Notes: generated by a model from the sequence alone, not told the origin. A stretch of DNA of 64,000 bases from Polytrichum commune (GCA_950295325.1 OX485805.1:19703501-19767500); one strand, 5' to 3'. Positions 45,556 to 57,895 are shown, numbered from the stretch's first letter. A program made the numbers and translations.

Positions 45556-45761
45556 CAATGATCAGGGAGAACCGGCAGTCAGTTGTAGATGAACCGGTTG
45601 AAGATCAAGACTTCAAGGAAAATTACCAATCATTTTAGAGGAATTTATAGAATATACTCCAATTTAATAAAGAAAAACTAGAGGATGTGAACATGTAACC
45701 GGTTGGACTTGCAAACACTAAGATCTCAACCGATTATGCCCAAAAATCTCCCCGATCACAT
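45556..45761 (-). mobile_element. hAT-type MITE, copy 4 (inverted)
   Basis: Runs CAATGATCAGGGAGAACCGG to AAAATCTCCCCGATCACA. GTAAACGC on the left resembles GTATCCGC on the right (6 of 8). Confidence 0.7.
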
Positions 45762-46596
45762 GTATCCGCCAAGCCCTGCCCCCCGCCAGGGGGCGCTTCT
45801 CCACTCCCACACGATATGGGTGGTTTGGGAAACATCAACATGCATTGTGTACTAACCGCATAACATTATTCAATCATGTGGGTCGGTTCCATGACCTTGG
45901 AATATGTCAATTATATTCCATGGGCCCTTCGAACAAACTGGGAGTATTCGTATATTATTCATACATTCAAGCTGAACTTGGAAATTTTGGTGAAGTCGTA
46001 CTCTTGACACTATGCATAGGAAAATATTGTTCATCCCAAGAATATCCATGGGAAATGTTCCTTCATTCCAGCATTATTCCATGAAATTATTACTAATGTT
46101 TGCACTATCATTGAAAATACCGACACTATTCACAATATTCTTACTACACAAACCGATGCTATTCATAATTCGTACCGGTGTCAGTTTCTTCCTATTTGCT
46201 AAGTTTCTTGCCATGAAGGTAAGATATCGGAGCCCCATGTTAGATGCTAAACATAGAATGAATACAACCATGCAGTTAAATAATAATGTTATGCATCTAT
46301 TCATCGATGTTCCCCAATGCTTACAACATACGCTAAGGCTCCCATGCATGTTCCAACGTACTAACCACATATGAACCCTCAACAAAAACCACGTGAATTC
46401 CACCACCTTCTGCACATTAATCACCTCTATTATATGACCAAACGGGCCTAAAAATGTCATATTACATATGTCGTAGTCATAGTATGAAGGTAAATTAACA
46501 CTAAGAGAGTTTGGTTGACGGAAAACACGTCGTATTGTATAATCATCAACCGATTGACTATCGAGTCACTTTGGCTCGGATACGAACGTTTGATTC
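45762..46596. other. Intergenic DNA, no supported gene
   Basis: A GC-rich palindrome (GCCCTGCCCCCCGCCAGGGG) lies near 45775. The frames at 45845-46084 and 46012-46460 have no recognisable domain. Confidence 0.3.
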
Positions 46597-46795
46597 AGTG
46601 ATCGGGAAGGGTTTTGGGCATACTCATCGGTTGAGATCCTAGTGTTTAATTTGCAAGTCCAACCGGTTACATGTTGACATCCTTCGGTTTTCCTTTATTA
46701 AATTGGGGTATATTCTTCTATAGATTCCTCTAAAATGATCGGTCGTTTTCCTGCAGTCTTGATCTTCGACCGGTTAGTTATTTCTCAAACTCAAG
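46597..46795 (+). mobile_element. hAT-type MITE, copy 5, right end truncated
   Basis: CAGTGATCGGGAAGG start, GGTTGAGATCCTAGTGTTT and AACCGGTTACATGTTGACAT interior. It stops at CTCAAACTCAA, short of the right terminus. Confidence 0.7.
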
Positions 46796-46869
46796 TATGA
46801 TCAGCTCTCCAATGAAGCTAACTTGAGCATGAGACTGCATAAGTTTAAAGGATTTACATTACGTCAAGT

Positions 46870-48280
46870 TACTAGAATAATCCCCCAATGGATGGATCGC
46901 TTGTTTGAGTGTAATTGAAAAGTTTTAGAGGATCTCTTTGAGATTTAGGCGTTGACATGTGTCTTCTTTATATATCTAAGAATCTTTTCGTTTTCGTTGT
47001 CACTTTTATGTAGATGACTTATCTAGACACTTTTAGCTTGTCTCGCCCTTTAGCAACAACAAAGGAGATCCCTAGCTTCTATTATGAACCGTCTCAATTT
47101 TATATATATTAAAAAGAAAAACCATGCCATGATTGAAGATGCTAGCACATTTTATGTATGTGAAATGACAAACAACAACACTTGTGGTCGGTTACATTCT
47201 CATGTACTCATAAACATTTTCATGGGGCGATATGTTGTACTGTACATTGATGCTTGCTTACCATTTTCTCACAACACCCTCAATGAGCTACACAAAGTCT
47301 ACAATGACAACAATCATACTCACCCGTGATTTATATGAAGACGATCTGTACTTGAGTCATCTAGACTCCATAACATGATCCGTTGTCTAGTGAAGCTACA
47401 CTAAATCATCCCACTACTATGGCCCACAATAATTTTCTAGAGCCCAACTTAATTTTCATAATGAGAAATATTGTGGACCACACTAAATCCATGCTAAACT
47501 TTATAGTAGAAAATTAACGTAGCCCACATTAATTGTTATTATCAAAAGTAATGTGGGTTGTTTGTTTGTTTTGTTTTGTTTTGTTTTGTTGTGGGTGCTA
47601 CTTTTGATGTAAGGTGATCATTTCATAGTATGGAAGGTGTTGGTCAGAAGTCTCAAAAAAGATCGAGGGGAAAACCCAAGGTCTTGGACCCTCGTTAATT
47701 CCACCCCAACTAGAGAATTAGAGTGGCCCACTTTAATTACTCCATGCTAGTTTTCCACCCATAGTAAAAAGACTATTTAGTGTAGCATGACACTACGTAA
47801 GTTTGGCATAATTACATTATTAGGAGGTACCAAAATTATGTAAGGTAATGGATGACCATGATTTGGATAATAGAGTTAACTATAAAGTATGGGGATGAAT
47901 CGGGTCCAAATTCCCTATTGATCTCTTGTTTGAGTGTAATCAAACGTTTTGTAGGGCTTATTTGAGTTTTAGTCACCGACATATCTTTTCTTTATATAAT
48001 CAAGCATCTTCTCATTTTCTTTGTCACCTTTATGTACTTGACTTATCTAGACACTTTTTGACTCATCTCACCCCCTAGCAACAACAAAGGAGATCCCTAG
48101 CTTCTTTTGTTAACCACCTTAATTTTCTATATTAAAAAAACCTTCCATGATCGAAGATGCTAACACACTTTATGTATGTGAATTGACAAATGAAGACATT
48201 TACGGTTGACTACATTCACACATGCTCATAAACATTCTCATGGGGAGGTTGGTTGGACACCGATGCTTGCTTGCCATTTC
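46870..48280. repeat. Direct repeat pair ~1 kb apart
   Basis: About 46890-47290 and 47920-48285 share TTGTTTGAGTGTAAT, GACTTATCTAGACACTTTT, AGCAACAACAAAGGAGATCC, TTTATGTATGTGAA and CTCATAAACATT. They are diverged, and the DNA between them shows MITE-like TGGCCCAC motifs. They could be old LTRs or a segmental duplication; no primer site or coding core was seen. Confidence 0.6.
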
Positions 48281-48409
48281 TAGCTTGCTTGTGTATGTTG
48301 GCTACACAAAGTGTCTACATAACATTCATATTCCCTCCCACCCCCAATGAGGCCTTCCTCTCCCTCTTAAGTAACCTAGCTACTTCTCTCAAGATGGGAT
48401 TGTTATAAT

Positions 48410-48620
48410 CGGAATGCACCACGGGCCTTGGCTTGGTGGTTAGGGCTCATGACCCCCAATGAGGAGGTTGTGGGTTCTATTCCCCATGCCAGCGTGGTGC
48501 TCACCACCTTAGTCCACCCAACTATGGTGGGGGGTCCTTGGACCTTGTTGTATGGGTACCTCAAAGCCCTTTGGGGGGATACCATGTCCGGTATCTTCAA
48601 GGCACTAGTGGCTAGCTAGG
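48410..48620 (+). mobile_element. tRNA-derived SINE-like element
   Basis: TTGGCTTGGTGG (48428-48439) resembles an RNA polymerase III A box, and GGGTTCTATTCCCC (48472-48485) a B box, about 35 bp apart as in tRNA genes. A tRNA fold is not complete and the region continues into unrelated DNA, so a SINE head is likelier than a functional tRNA. Confidence 0.55.
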
Positions 48621-49419
48621 AACTAGTATAGTGTCTCACTATAGTGTCCATCCTCGAAAGGGGAGAGTAGTATTTGTCCTAATGTCCCCTTGTCCAGTGG
48701 GCATCGAGTCATTGGCATTACGAACGGACACTTTATTCACGCCGGCCCCTTGCTTGAAAGGGGTTGGAGTTTCTATCTATATGTTAAATCGGAGGTGAAA
48801 CCTCAAAAAATCAACCCAATTGGCCAAGTACTAAGATGCGGAACCTCCGAAAAATTGCCTAGCCTAGATTACCATCAATTTGTTGAGGTGTCGCCAAACG
48901 ATTTATGACATATCAATTACTTCTAGTTCGAGCAACCCCCTACCCACATCTCTTCTTAATACTTTTTTTTTTCAAATTGTTTTTGGGGAGAAGATGCTTC
49001 ATTACCAGATGAAACATTCAATCAAATTTGCACCATTTTGGGTAGAGTAACATAACAAAATAAATTATGAAACTTGAGGTCATATATGACCCCATATGTA
49101 TTTAGGGGTTAACCTTATCCCTAGTTTCCATACCATTCATTGCCCTTTGCTCTTATGGGTTGTTGCTATTTGATTTCTAGATATTTGTAGGGCTCTCAAA
49201 CTAACTATAACCCCAAATGGGACAAGGCTAGAAAATGATGGTGTCTCACAACATGCCAGTCTTTGCCTCAAATTTCCTTAACTCCTAAGGTACATGTGGT
49301 TGCTTATCTTAATCAAACTCATGTAAATGAGTGGTATATGGTTTGGTGTGGCCTCAAGGACGGATGGCCAAAATACGTATGTTTAAATGAGGTTGGAAAT
49401 TGGACTACATGCTTAGAAT

Positions 49420-49620
49420 ATGATAACCATTCTAGGTTCAACAATCAACATAATTGGATGGACCTATATGATCATTTAAAGAGCACAAGAATCTTCAATT
49501 CGATAATGAATAAGACATTCATATGAGCTCCAAAGATTATGAGGAAGTGGCTATGGGCTCGATTTGGATTTGCTAACCATCTTATACTAATCATGTGTTT
49601 CATATCCTAGGAGAAGTAGG
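49420..49620 (+). repeat. Third copy of the repeat found at 50-235 and 750-890
   Basis: Shares ACCATTCTAGGTTCAACAAT, GACCTATATGATCATTTAAA, CACAAGAATCTTC, TTCATATGAGCTCCAAA and GCTCGATTTGGATTTGCT with bases 50-210. The 87-codon frame at 49263-49526 extends into it, so the family may once have been coding; no domain recognised. Confidence 0.75.
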
Positions 49621-49648
49621 CTAATCATAAAGAAAAGAAAAAACCTTT

Positions 49649-49672
49649 AGATAGATAGATAGATAGATAGAC
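49649..49672. repeat. GATA microsatellite
   Basis: Six consecutive TAGA units. Confidence 0.9.
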
Positions 49673-50561
49673 CCATCTACCATATGACCTATGCCTACAC
49701 TTAGGTAGATATTGTAGAGCCTCCGAATCCATGTTCGGCAACCAAGCATGCAGGAAGGGCAAATCAACTCCAAAGACGGAGCAGCGGAGACAGGGAGATT
49801 TGGGAAACGCAACGGGCAACTGGTATAGAGGAGGACGGGAGGAGACTGGGAGTTGGCAAAGTGCCGAGGTGGCTGGGAGACGGCCAAGGGCCGAGAGACC
49901 AAGTAACCAGGAGCCACGTGGATAGGGAAAAGACAAGCCAGCGAGGACGGCGAGACCGTGAGCCGAGAGCCGTAGAAGAAAGGAGCAAGTAAACATCGTT
50001 ATGTAGGGCCCTCAGCCGAACGGGAACCTTGGTCTCGGGAGAGGGGCCAATTAGGGTAAGCCCAGTAGTTAGTTACTAGTGAGAGAGAAGCCTAGGACAT
50101 TAGGGCTAACCTAGTAAGTAGAAATAGTAAAGGATTAGGAGAGGATGAACCCGTAGAAGGGTAGATGAAAGGACAAAAGGGGATGACCATTTCTGGATGA
50201 ACTTACCTAATTCCATTACCGTCAATGAATGATGAGTCAATTTTGAGATGAATGGAGGGAAGGGATGATAAACAACTCATGGCACATCTAGGCGGTTAGG
50301 ACATGCCCGAATGTACCTCATTGACAGATCTATTTTAGGCACGTGGCAGTTCTATTAATAGATATGACAGGGCCAAATTTAGACTGTAGTTACATACAGC
50401 GTCCAAATTAGCAAATACATACATTTTAAGACCTAACCGCCACATCTTCATTTCCCTTGAATTCAAAGCCTATATAAAGGGGGGCACTTAGGGGCCCTAT
50501 AAGACCTCATTCAACGCAAGCAACTCGAGGAGGCGGACTAGAAGACCGGTGGCCTACGAGA
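49673..50561. other. Intergenic DNA with a TATA-like element ahead of the minisatellite
   Basis: CCTATATAAAGGGG lies near 50469, about 95 bp before the minisatellite, so that array may be transcribed. Open frames at 49621-49996 overlap on several frames and have no motif. Confidence 0.35.
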
Positions 50562-51150
50562 TCTAAAGGATTGAAATATATCCTCGCGCTTGAAGACTAA
50601 AGGATTGAAATATATCCTCGCGCTTGAAGACCTAAAGGATTGAAAGATTATCCTCGGAGGCGTTCAAACTTAAAGGATTGAAAGATTATCCTCGGAGGCG
50701 TTCGAACTTAAAGGATTGAAAGATTATCCTCGGAGGCGTTCGAACTTAAAGGATTGAAAGATTATCCTCGGAGGCGTTCGAACTTAAAGGATTGAAAGAT
50801 TATCCTCGGAGGCGTTCGAACTTAAAGGATTGAAAGATTATCCTCGGAGGCGTTCGAACTTAAAGGATTGAAAGATTATCCTCGGAGGCGTTCGAACTTA
50901 AAGGATTGAAATATAATCCTCGGAGGCGTTCGAACTTAAAGGATTGAAATATAATCCTCGGAGGCGTTCGAACTTAAAGGATTGAAATATAATCCTCGGA
51001 GGCGTTCGAACTTAAAGGATTGAAATATTATCCTCGGAGGCGTTCGAACTTAAAGGATTGAAATATTATCCTCGGAGGCGTTCGAACTTAAAGGATTGAA
51101 ATATAATCCTCGGAGGCGTTCGAACTTAAAGGATTGAAATATTATCCTCG
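50562..51150 (+). repeat. 38-bp minisatellite, about 16 units
   Basis: AAAGGATTG recurs 16 times: two initial units of about 35 bp with CGCGCTTGAAGAC, then about 14 of 38 bp with CTCGGAGGCGTTCGAACTT. Within each unit AGGAT and ATCCT can pair around a short loop. Variant units (GAAAGATT versus GAAATATA) occur in blocks, as expected of local amplification. Degenerate units continue near 51220-51280. Confidence 0.92.
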
Positions 51151-51159
51151 GACTTGAAG

Positions 51160-53170
51160 AAGACTGGAGGCCCAGGAGACTGGAGGCCCTTGAGACTAGA
51201 GGCCGCGAGTGTAGAAAACATTAAGGATCGAAAGATCCTCGGCATTCGAGATTTAAAGAATTGAAAGATCCTTGCGCTCGAAGACTTGGAAGGATTCGGA
51301 AGGCTCTAAAAACTTAGAGAATTGGAGGACTTATAATTTGAAGAAAATTGGAGGCATAAGGCCGTGAAACAAAAGATTTAAACTTAGAATCTTTTGAGGA
51401 AAACTTGGAAACCGAGAGTGGCGTTAAATTAGAAACTCCACAAAAGAAAAGGGACTTTGGAGAACGTACCTTTTGAAGAGCTTGGAGATAATGTTTTCAA
51501 AACCATTGCATAAAAGGTAGATCTAACACGTGAGGGCTACCTTGGAGTTTTGGTAATCATGGATCGAAAAGTATGAAATGATTTACTTGGTGGAAGGCGT
51601 CGGATTTCACCATCATACCAAGAGAAGGACGAACGAGAGATGGCTACATCGAGCATTACTCAAAATGTCATCTCTAAACACACCTCTTCAAATGTACTCC
51701 AAATGATAGCCTAGGAATTGCAAAGGAAAAAGGACTTGAGTAGATATAGAACAAAGATTCATCTAAATTATGTGAACTCTAGGAATTGAGTAGAAGAATG
51801 AAATCTTATGAATATACTTTAGCGAGGGAGTATGTTTGGACCTTCAAAGGAATTGTGAACTTATCATAAACACACATTCTTAATGGATTAAGGATATTTT
51901 ACGATCATTCAAACCATGAAGATATTGTATGTATGAATGATGTTCTCCCTAAAACACTAAACCTTGACATTAGGATTTCGGGGAACATAAACTTAAAGAC
52001 TTGGACACTTTATCCTTTGAGATTTATAAAAGGTTCTTGATTAGAAAAAGGATTATGTTACTAAATCCATATAAGATGCAAAATCTAATAAAGGTTTAGG
52101 AACACCTAACCTTGACATTAGATTTCGGGGGACATAAACTTGAAAACTTAGGTCAATTTGTCCTTGAGGATTCAAAAGAGCATTAAGATTAGGTATCACA
52201 AAATTAAGACTATATGAGTACAAACACCTTCACCAGAAATGGAAATCAAAAGATGATCTAATTTTGGTAGGAGTAACTTCCATGTAAACCGGTTTAGGAG
52301 CGGGTTACACCGTCTTAAGGCTGAGGGTTGAAGGTGGCCTCGACAGATATAGGCTATCTCAAAGAAAAGAAAGAACTCATTTATGGTTGAGCATTGTACT
52401 AGACTAATTGGGAAATTAAATGTTGATGATGATGCACATTTGAAAGGATGGATGTCCAAGACTAAGGAGCATGAATGAAGAGATGTTGATGGGTGAGAAG
52501 TTGATTGACTTTTATCTATATAGAGAAAGAGGGTCATAAAGGGCCGGGAAATGATATTTGCATAGAAATAAAGAGACTTATAGTCTACATTTATTGCAAC
52601 CTTGAGACTTCTTAAAATATCTCTTAAATATTTTGTATTGTTAGGGCTCAGGAGAAGAAAAAAACAAATCTTATGTTTTATGTGTCTCCATGTTGGGTGG
52701 TGAACTTTTGAATCAGTAAGCAATTCCTCATTTGTATGGTAAGTTTCAGGTTAGACAATTGTGATTGTGATCATTTTAATATGCTTGAGTAGAAGTACTA
52801 TACAAGCATAGATGTGAAAATCAATCCAAAACCATTCATCATAAGAGTGGCATCACAAACCTAGGATTGATGAGTGTAAATCTTGATGTTTGGTAAGAAG
52901 ACTATAGGATATCCATAAAATCTATTTCAAATGGGGGTTTGTTTATGGTAAGTTCATGTGCATATGATACAGGTCACTATAAAGACTCACATGAGACATC
53001 GAAAACCACAACTAACATTGAGTCAATTGCATTCAAAACAATTCCTTCATGGGCTTGGGAGTTAAGGTTTTATAACCTTGGGAGATTGGTAATGGAAGTG
53101 GAGATGATGTGTTTCATACAACAAGGTCTTTTGACATGTCGTATATCCTAACAATCTAGGAGGTTTGTTT
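51160..53170. other. Intergenic DNA with a short local duplication
   Basis: ACCTTGACATTAGGATTTCG near 51961 recurs as ACCTTGACATTAGATTTCGG near 52108, with matching AACATAAACTTAAAGACTT-type flanks. A 175-codon minus frame at 52196-52723 has no known motif and low-complexity composition; I do not call it a gene. Confidence 0.4.
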
Positions 53171-53174
53171 ACAT

Positions 53175-53560
53175 CATTCAATATCCAATAGAGTTGTCCT
53201 TTAATTCACATGGGGTTTTGGTCAAGAGTTGATTGTTTTGCATACAATCCTTTCCATGTTTTGGTAAGTTGTTGGTGTGTGCTTGAAGGTGGGAAGGGGG
53301 GTAGGGTTTAGTTGAAGAACATTCTATGTTGGTTCATTATGGGCCAAAACTTATTTTGGCATGTCAAGAGGTGCTAGAATAAGTTTGGCCCCCAATGAAC
53401 CGATGCATAGCGCTCTTTGTTCAAACCCCCACACCAACTCCAAGCATTGCACCTAAGACTTGCCAAACATGGAAAGTTTTGAGGGAAAAACAACCAACTC
53501 TTGACCAAAACATCAATTGAATTAAAGGATGACTCTAATGTCCATGTTAGTTGTAGTTGT
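53175..53560. repeat. Long imperfect hairpin (~190-bp arms)
   Basis: The left arm (about 53175-53360) is matched in reverse complement by about 53372-53560. Shared strings include GTTTTGGTCAAGAGTTG, TTTCCATGTTTTGG/TTTGG, GTTGGTGTG, GGTTCATT and AAACTTATT. The arms are nearly adjacent, so a transcript would fold on itself. It could be a foldback MITE or small-RNA precursor. Confidence 0.75.
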
Positions 53561-53570
53561 GCAAACACTC

Positions 53571-54100
53571 AAAATGAAAATTTTACTTGAATGTTAGTCT
53601 ACTCAAGAATATAACTACCACCAAAACTTCAATAACTTTAATAGATACTCATCCTTTCTCTTCAAGTATTGGGTGGGGTGTCATATCAATTTTCTTCAGA
53701 ATATGCATTCAAAGCATAAAAGAAAAGAAAAGAAATAGGAACGTCCATGTGTTTGTCCATTTACATGTGATGTCCATTCACCAACTCACTATACATCCCC
53801 GCGTGGGTATGTATTTTGGAGGCTATCTTAATGCCTATTTTTACTAGGTGGATGGTGAATTAGTTGATATTCACATCTCTAAAGAATTAAGGAGGGTGGG
53901 AGGGAGGGGGTATTCTTGTGGGATTTGGTTTTGTTTTTTCTCAAGGTTTTTTGTTTTGTTTTGTTCAGGGTGATGTGTGTGAGGTAGCAGATGGAGATTT
54001 GTGAGAAGGGTTCCATTAGTTTGTGGATCATAGGGTGGGGATTGCAAGGTCCTTTAGTTTTTTTTAATGATAGTAGTATGTATGGATCCTCAAATTATTG
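53571..54100. other. Intergenic DNA, no supported gene
   Basis: A low-complexity TTTTGTTTTG run lies near 53930-53965. The 86-codon frame at 53587-53847 has no recognisable motif. Confidence 0.3.
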
Positions 54101-54379
54101 TTGTGATGATGATGGGGGGCAAGACTGTCCAACCTTGTGAGATAAGGAGTGATTGAAATATCTTGTATTTTTGGAGTTTTCTTGTTGTAGCGGTTTGTGA
54201 GAATCTATCATCACAATATAAAAATTTGAATTTTTATACTTTCAAGTCGGGGGGTTTGCTATGGACGGGGTGCCGAGGAGGAATAGTATATATGGGAAAG
54301 TCTTGCAGGGCATTTGCATCTAGGGAGGTAGAATATGCATGGGAGGAGCCATGATGGTGTGGTTTTGTTTGGTGTATAA

Positions 54380-55470
54380 TCTTTAAACTTGTCTCCATTT
54401 ATGAGTGTGAAACATCTTGTTATAGGGTGGACTAGGAGAGTGTTGGCTAATGCATGTACTACTTTGTTGTCGCAGTTTGTACGGAGGTGATTTATGTGTT
54501 TGTTGGTGCAGCATGAGAATACATGGAAGCAACTATCAATTTGTTTTTATGTGCATAGATTGCAAAGTGGTGAGAAATCTTGCTTGAGAACATGTTTTTA
54601 CCATAGTTACAACAAGCATTTAGGTAAATCCAAACTTTTGATGAGTTCAGAAATTAATAAGCAACTTTTGAAAATATGAACACTCGTGCTTCAAGTGTTG
54701 TTTTTTGTACTTGCCATAAAGCCATTGTGTAGGTGATTGTATAATAAAGAATCTTGGACATGATGTGTACAAACATTTGGCACCATATTGGAGATAGTAC
54801 AATATGCTTGTGGTGACATTCTAATCCGGAATTGGGCACAAAACTTGTAATTGGGCAAAAAGTCAAGAATTACCTAAATACTAGTTTTACCTAGGTATCT
54901 TCCATAACATAATTTCTAGACTTGTGTGATTTGAGCCTATGTGATCCAAGGTTTATCCCATAAGAGACTAGACCAATTCTAGTGTGAGTCTTTAATTTTT
55001 TAGCCATTTTTTAGCATTTGGAATTGTAATTGGGGTATGTGAAATGAGGGCGTTTTTATATTCTCTTTCAATGTAACTTTTGAGGTTATGTATTGAGTTG
55101 TCATGCTAGGTAGATGTGGGGGGATGGTTGGTCTATATGATAGAAAGGGGGGGGGCTAGGATTCAAAGTTTGTTTGCACCAATTTTAGCTAGTTTGTGAG
55201 CTTCTTCATTGTCAAGTATATTTGGGTGGGCTCTAACGTTCTAATGATAATGTTGTGCATGGAGGTTTTAATGGCTTTTATAATATGTCTTATTAGGAGT
55301 TTGTCCAAGTGGTTGTATTGTGATGAAGGGTGTCGGATGTGATTCAAGAGTAGGTAGATGTTGTTTAGGCTGTGTGTGTGTGGGGGGGGGGGGTATTATT
55401 TCTTGGTATGTTCTATTGCAAGTAGAAGAGCATAAAGCTCGGCCCTAAGGATGTTCATGCATCCAAGGTG
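54380..55470 (-). pseudogene. LINE-type RNase H remnant
   Basis: Reverse-complement frames read LRAELYALLLAIEHT near 55425, YLLLNHIRHPSS near 55340 and VRAHPNILDNEEAHKLAKIG near 55190-55240, in the order found in the RNase H domain of plant non-LTR retrotransposons (catalytic Glu in RAELxAL, C-terminal HxxxxxNEEAxKLA). Frames shift between blocks. A second weaker NEADALAN-like string (NKVVHALANTLL) lies near 54440. Strongly decayed. Confidence 0.65.
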
Positions 55471-55479
55471 CTATAATAG

Positions 55480-56765
55480 AACATGATTTCCACCTTCATT
55501 CATTATGGTTATATTTTATGTTATGGTGAACACTTTGATGAAGCCAATGTGCTCTATAAAGTATCATTTCCAATCCTTTTGAAAACATGACAAAAGAGTA
55601 TTTATAGGGTTATCATCAAAGGATAAAATCCACATTGATGAAATCTAAGTAGAATTTTATATCTACCATACTGACAATGAAAACAAATGACCTACACAAA
55701 TCATTATAAACACAACCTTCATCCTCTTGATGAAAAATTCTAGGCAAAAGCTATGCATAACACATAGACAAACTCAGGACGAAATGTTTCTCTACAAGAT
55801 CCAAAATGCCTGACCTTCCATGTCACTCATGTTGGAAGCCTTGACGAGTTTTCATGGGCTCATCCTGAGAAACAAGATTGTGTATTTCAGGTATTTGTTC
55901 AAATATTTTCTAAGTGATGTCTTTTCTATTGTAGTTTGAACAACACTCCAATTTTCACTAAATATTATCCAAGGGGCACTTATAAGGCAACATTTCAATT
56001 CAATAAAAGAAAAATCAAGGAGATTCTAAAGCATGAACAAATAACCACACAATATAGGCATGCCTTGTTTTAAAACTAGTGTTAACCCCCTTACGCTGAA
56101 GCTTTCACATTCCATTTTCGGGCATTTCCAACACCATTCCTGAACATTTATGTTTTGTAGCAAAATAGACTCTATTTTCTTGAAATCCAACCATACAAAT
56201 GTGAACTAGACTACCGTACATTCTTGGTGAGACAATTTGAAGTCAATCAGACCACATTTGCTAGGTCAGATTGACATATGAACAGGGCCTTCATCCGCAA
56301 GGCAACTAGAGAAAAATTTGAATTTTTTTGTCTCATGACCAATTCAATTGTGCCACAAATTAAAGTTGACAACTTTGCCAACATATGTGATTTGAACAAC
56401 AAATGAGCTACTCCCAAAAATTTGGGGTTTTTTGAGCAAATTTAGATGAAGTCCATCACCCTCAACGTTGGAGGTGCCACAAGAGGTCATTTTGGGAGAT
56501 TTCCCTTTTTTTATGGAGCAAGCAACATGTGCACTCATTATTTCTTCAAATCCATCCAATCAAGTTGTGCACAACCGTCACTGTGTCCTAAGGGGAAAAA
56601 CCCCACCCAAATTGGGCATCATATGTGAAAGATATTGGCTCCTAAATTTGGCTCCTACATTTGGACAATACATGGAACGGCCTCCCAAAACAAGCAATGT
56701 CAACCTAACAAAAAAAATTACATGCTTGTAGTATGAGGTTTTTTATGTTATTTTGGCTCACATGG
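55480..56765. other. Intergenic DNA, no supported gene
   Basis: Frames at 56344-56559 (minus) and 56446-56731 (plus) overlap on opposite strands and show no known motif. Confidence 0.3.
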
Positions 56766-57110
56766 TACACTAAATATGATATTTAGTGTTTGATTAGATT
56801 TAGTGTTTTACCACCCTACTATGCTCAACACTAATTTTCAATTCTTTGATAATTAGTGTTAGACATAAATGCGCCGCCGCCGCCTTCCTTGTTGCCACCT
56901 CTTTCCTAGAAACAGTCAATCGCCTTCCTTGTTGCCACCTCTTTCCTACTAAACACTAAATTCCTGCATGCAACTTTCACATATTACCATAGATGATATT
57001 TAGTGTTTGAGTTTACATTTAATGTTACTTACTTTCATAGAGTTAGTTATATTTAGTGTAGTGTTCGTATTTAGTGTATCTAACACTAAATATCATATTT
57101 AGTGTAGTGG
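56766..57110. mobile_element. MITE with palindromic TTTAGTG termini, copy 3 (inverted relative to 10145)
   Basis: Ends ACACTAAATATGATATTT and TATCATATTTAGTGTAGTG. GCCGCCGCCGCCTTCCTTG and TTGTTGCCACCTCTTTCCTA match copy 2 in reverse complement. The TCGCCTTCCTTGTTGCCACC block is duplicated here (near 56880 and 56920), making this copy longer. Confidence 0.8.
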
Positions 57111-57895
57111 ACACCACCCTACACCAGTAGATTCCTTCTATCCACATAGATTGCCCACCTAGTGGGTTGCAAACCCATCAAAATATTAGGTGGCAACCCA
57201 TTCAAGTTACATGAGCATTTAAGGGGTACACATACAAGAGAGAACCATTCAAGAAAATCTACAATATGTGTTTTCATTGAAAAGACATTCATCCTGGCTC
57301 CAAAAAAGTGTAAGCTCAATGCTTATGTTCCTGTGTTGAATTTGCAAACATTCTCATGTAAACATTATTTTGTTATGGGATCCCTATATATGCTGCAATT
57401 CTCATGCTCCTATAACTCAACATAAAACATAGATAAGAACACCTGAATAGCCATCAAAATTCGAAAAAATCAGAACAAGAAATCCAAAACTAAAACCTGA
57501 AACTGTTTGATAATTCTGAGACCAGTGTACTTCAATAGAAAGTGAAACATGAGTGCGGAAAGGGCACCATTTCTAGCTGGGAGAAGTACAACAAGAGGCC
57601 CTGACTGTACATGGCCTGCATGTATTCTGAAACGAGGTAAGGGTACCCCCATGTGATGAAGGCATTGAAAAGTTACATTGCCAATGCTTTCAGCACATGA
57701 GGGGACCATTTCAATGTTGGTATAGAAACCAGGACATGGTACTCAGCTTGGTAATAAGTTGTGATCACTACAGCTAGCGAGTGCAAGGATGCTCAACAAG
57801 TCCACCTGAAAAAACTCGAGAGTCTGGCAGGTAACTTAGTGTAAGGTGAAGTATTCCTAAAAGGATAAGAATTGCATAGAATTTCTATGGAAAGA
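57111..57895. other. 3' flank of the HRD3-like gene
   Basis: Probably contains the 3' untranslated region (just left of 57896 in gene sense). Short frames at 57119-57425 and 57470-57709 have no recognisable product. Confidence 0.35.

Noticed and set aside
48420-48500. Functional tRNA gene
   Set aside because: Only A- and B-box-like sequences are seen; I could not form a full acceptor stem and the box B deviates from the consensus.
50562-51150. Regular repeats resembling a CRISPR array
   Set aside because: The whole 38-bp unit repeats with no unique spacers, in a plant-type sequence; it is a minisatellite.
52196-52723. 175-codon minus-strand frame as a gene
   Set aside because: No recognisable domain, hydrophobic and serine-rich low-complexity content, no splice or promoter context; a frame of this length is plausible by chance in AT-rich DNA.
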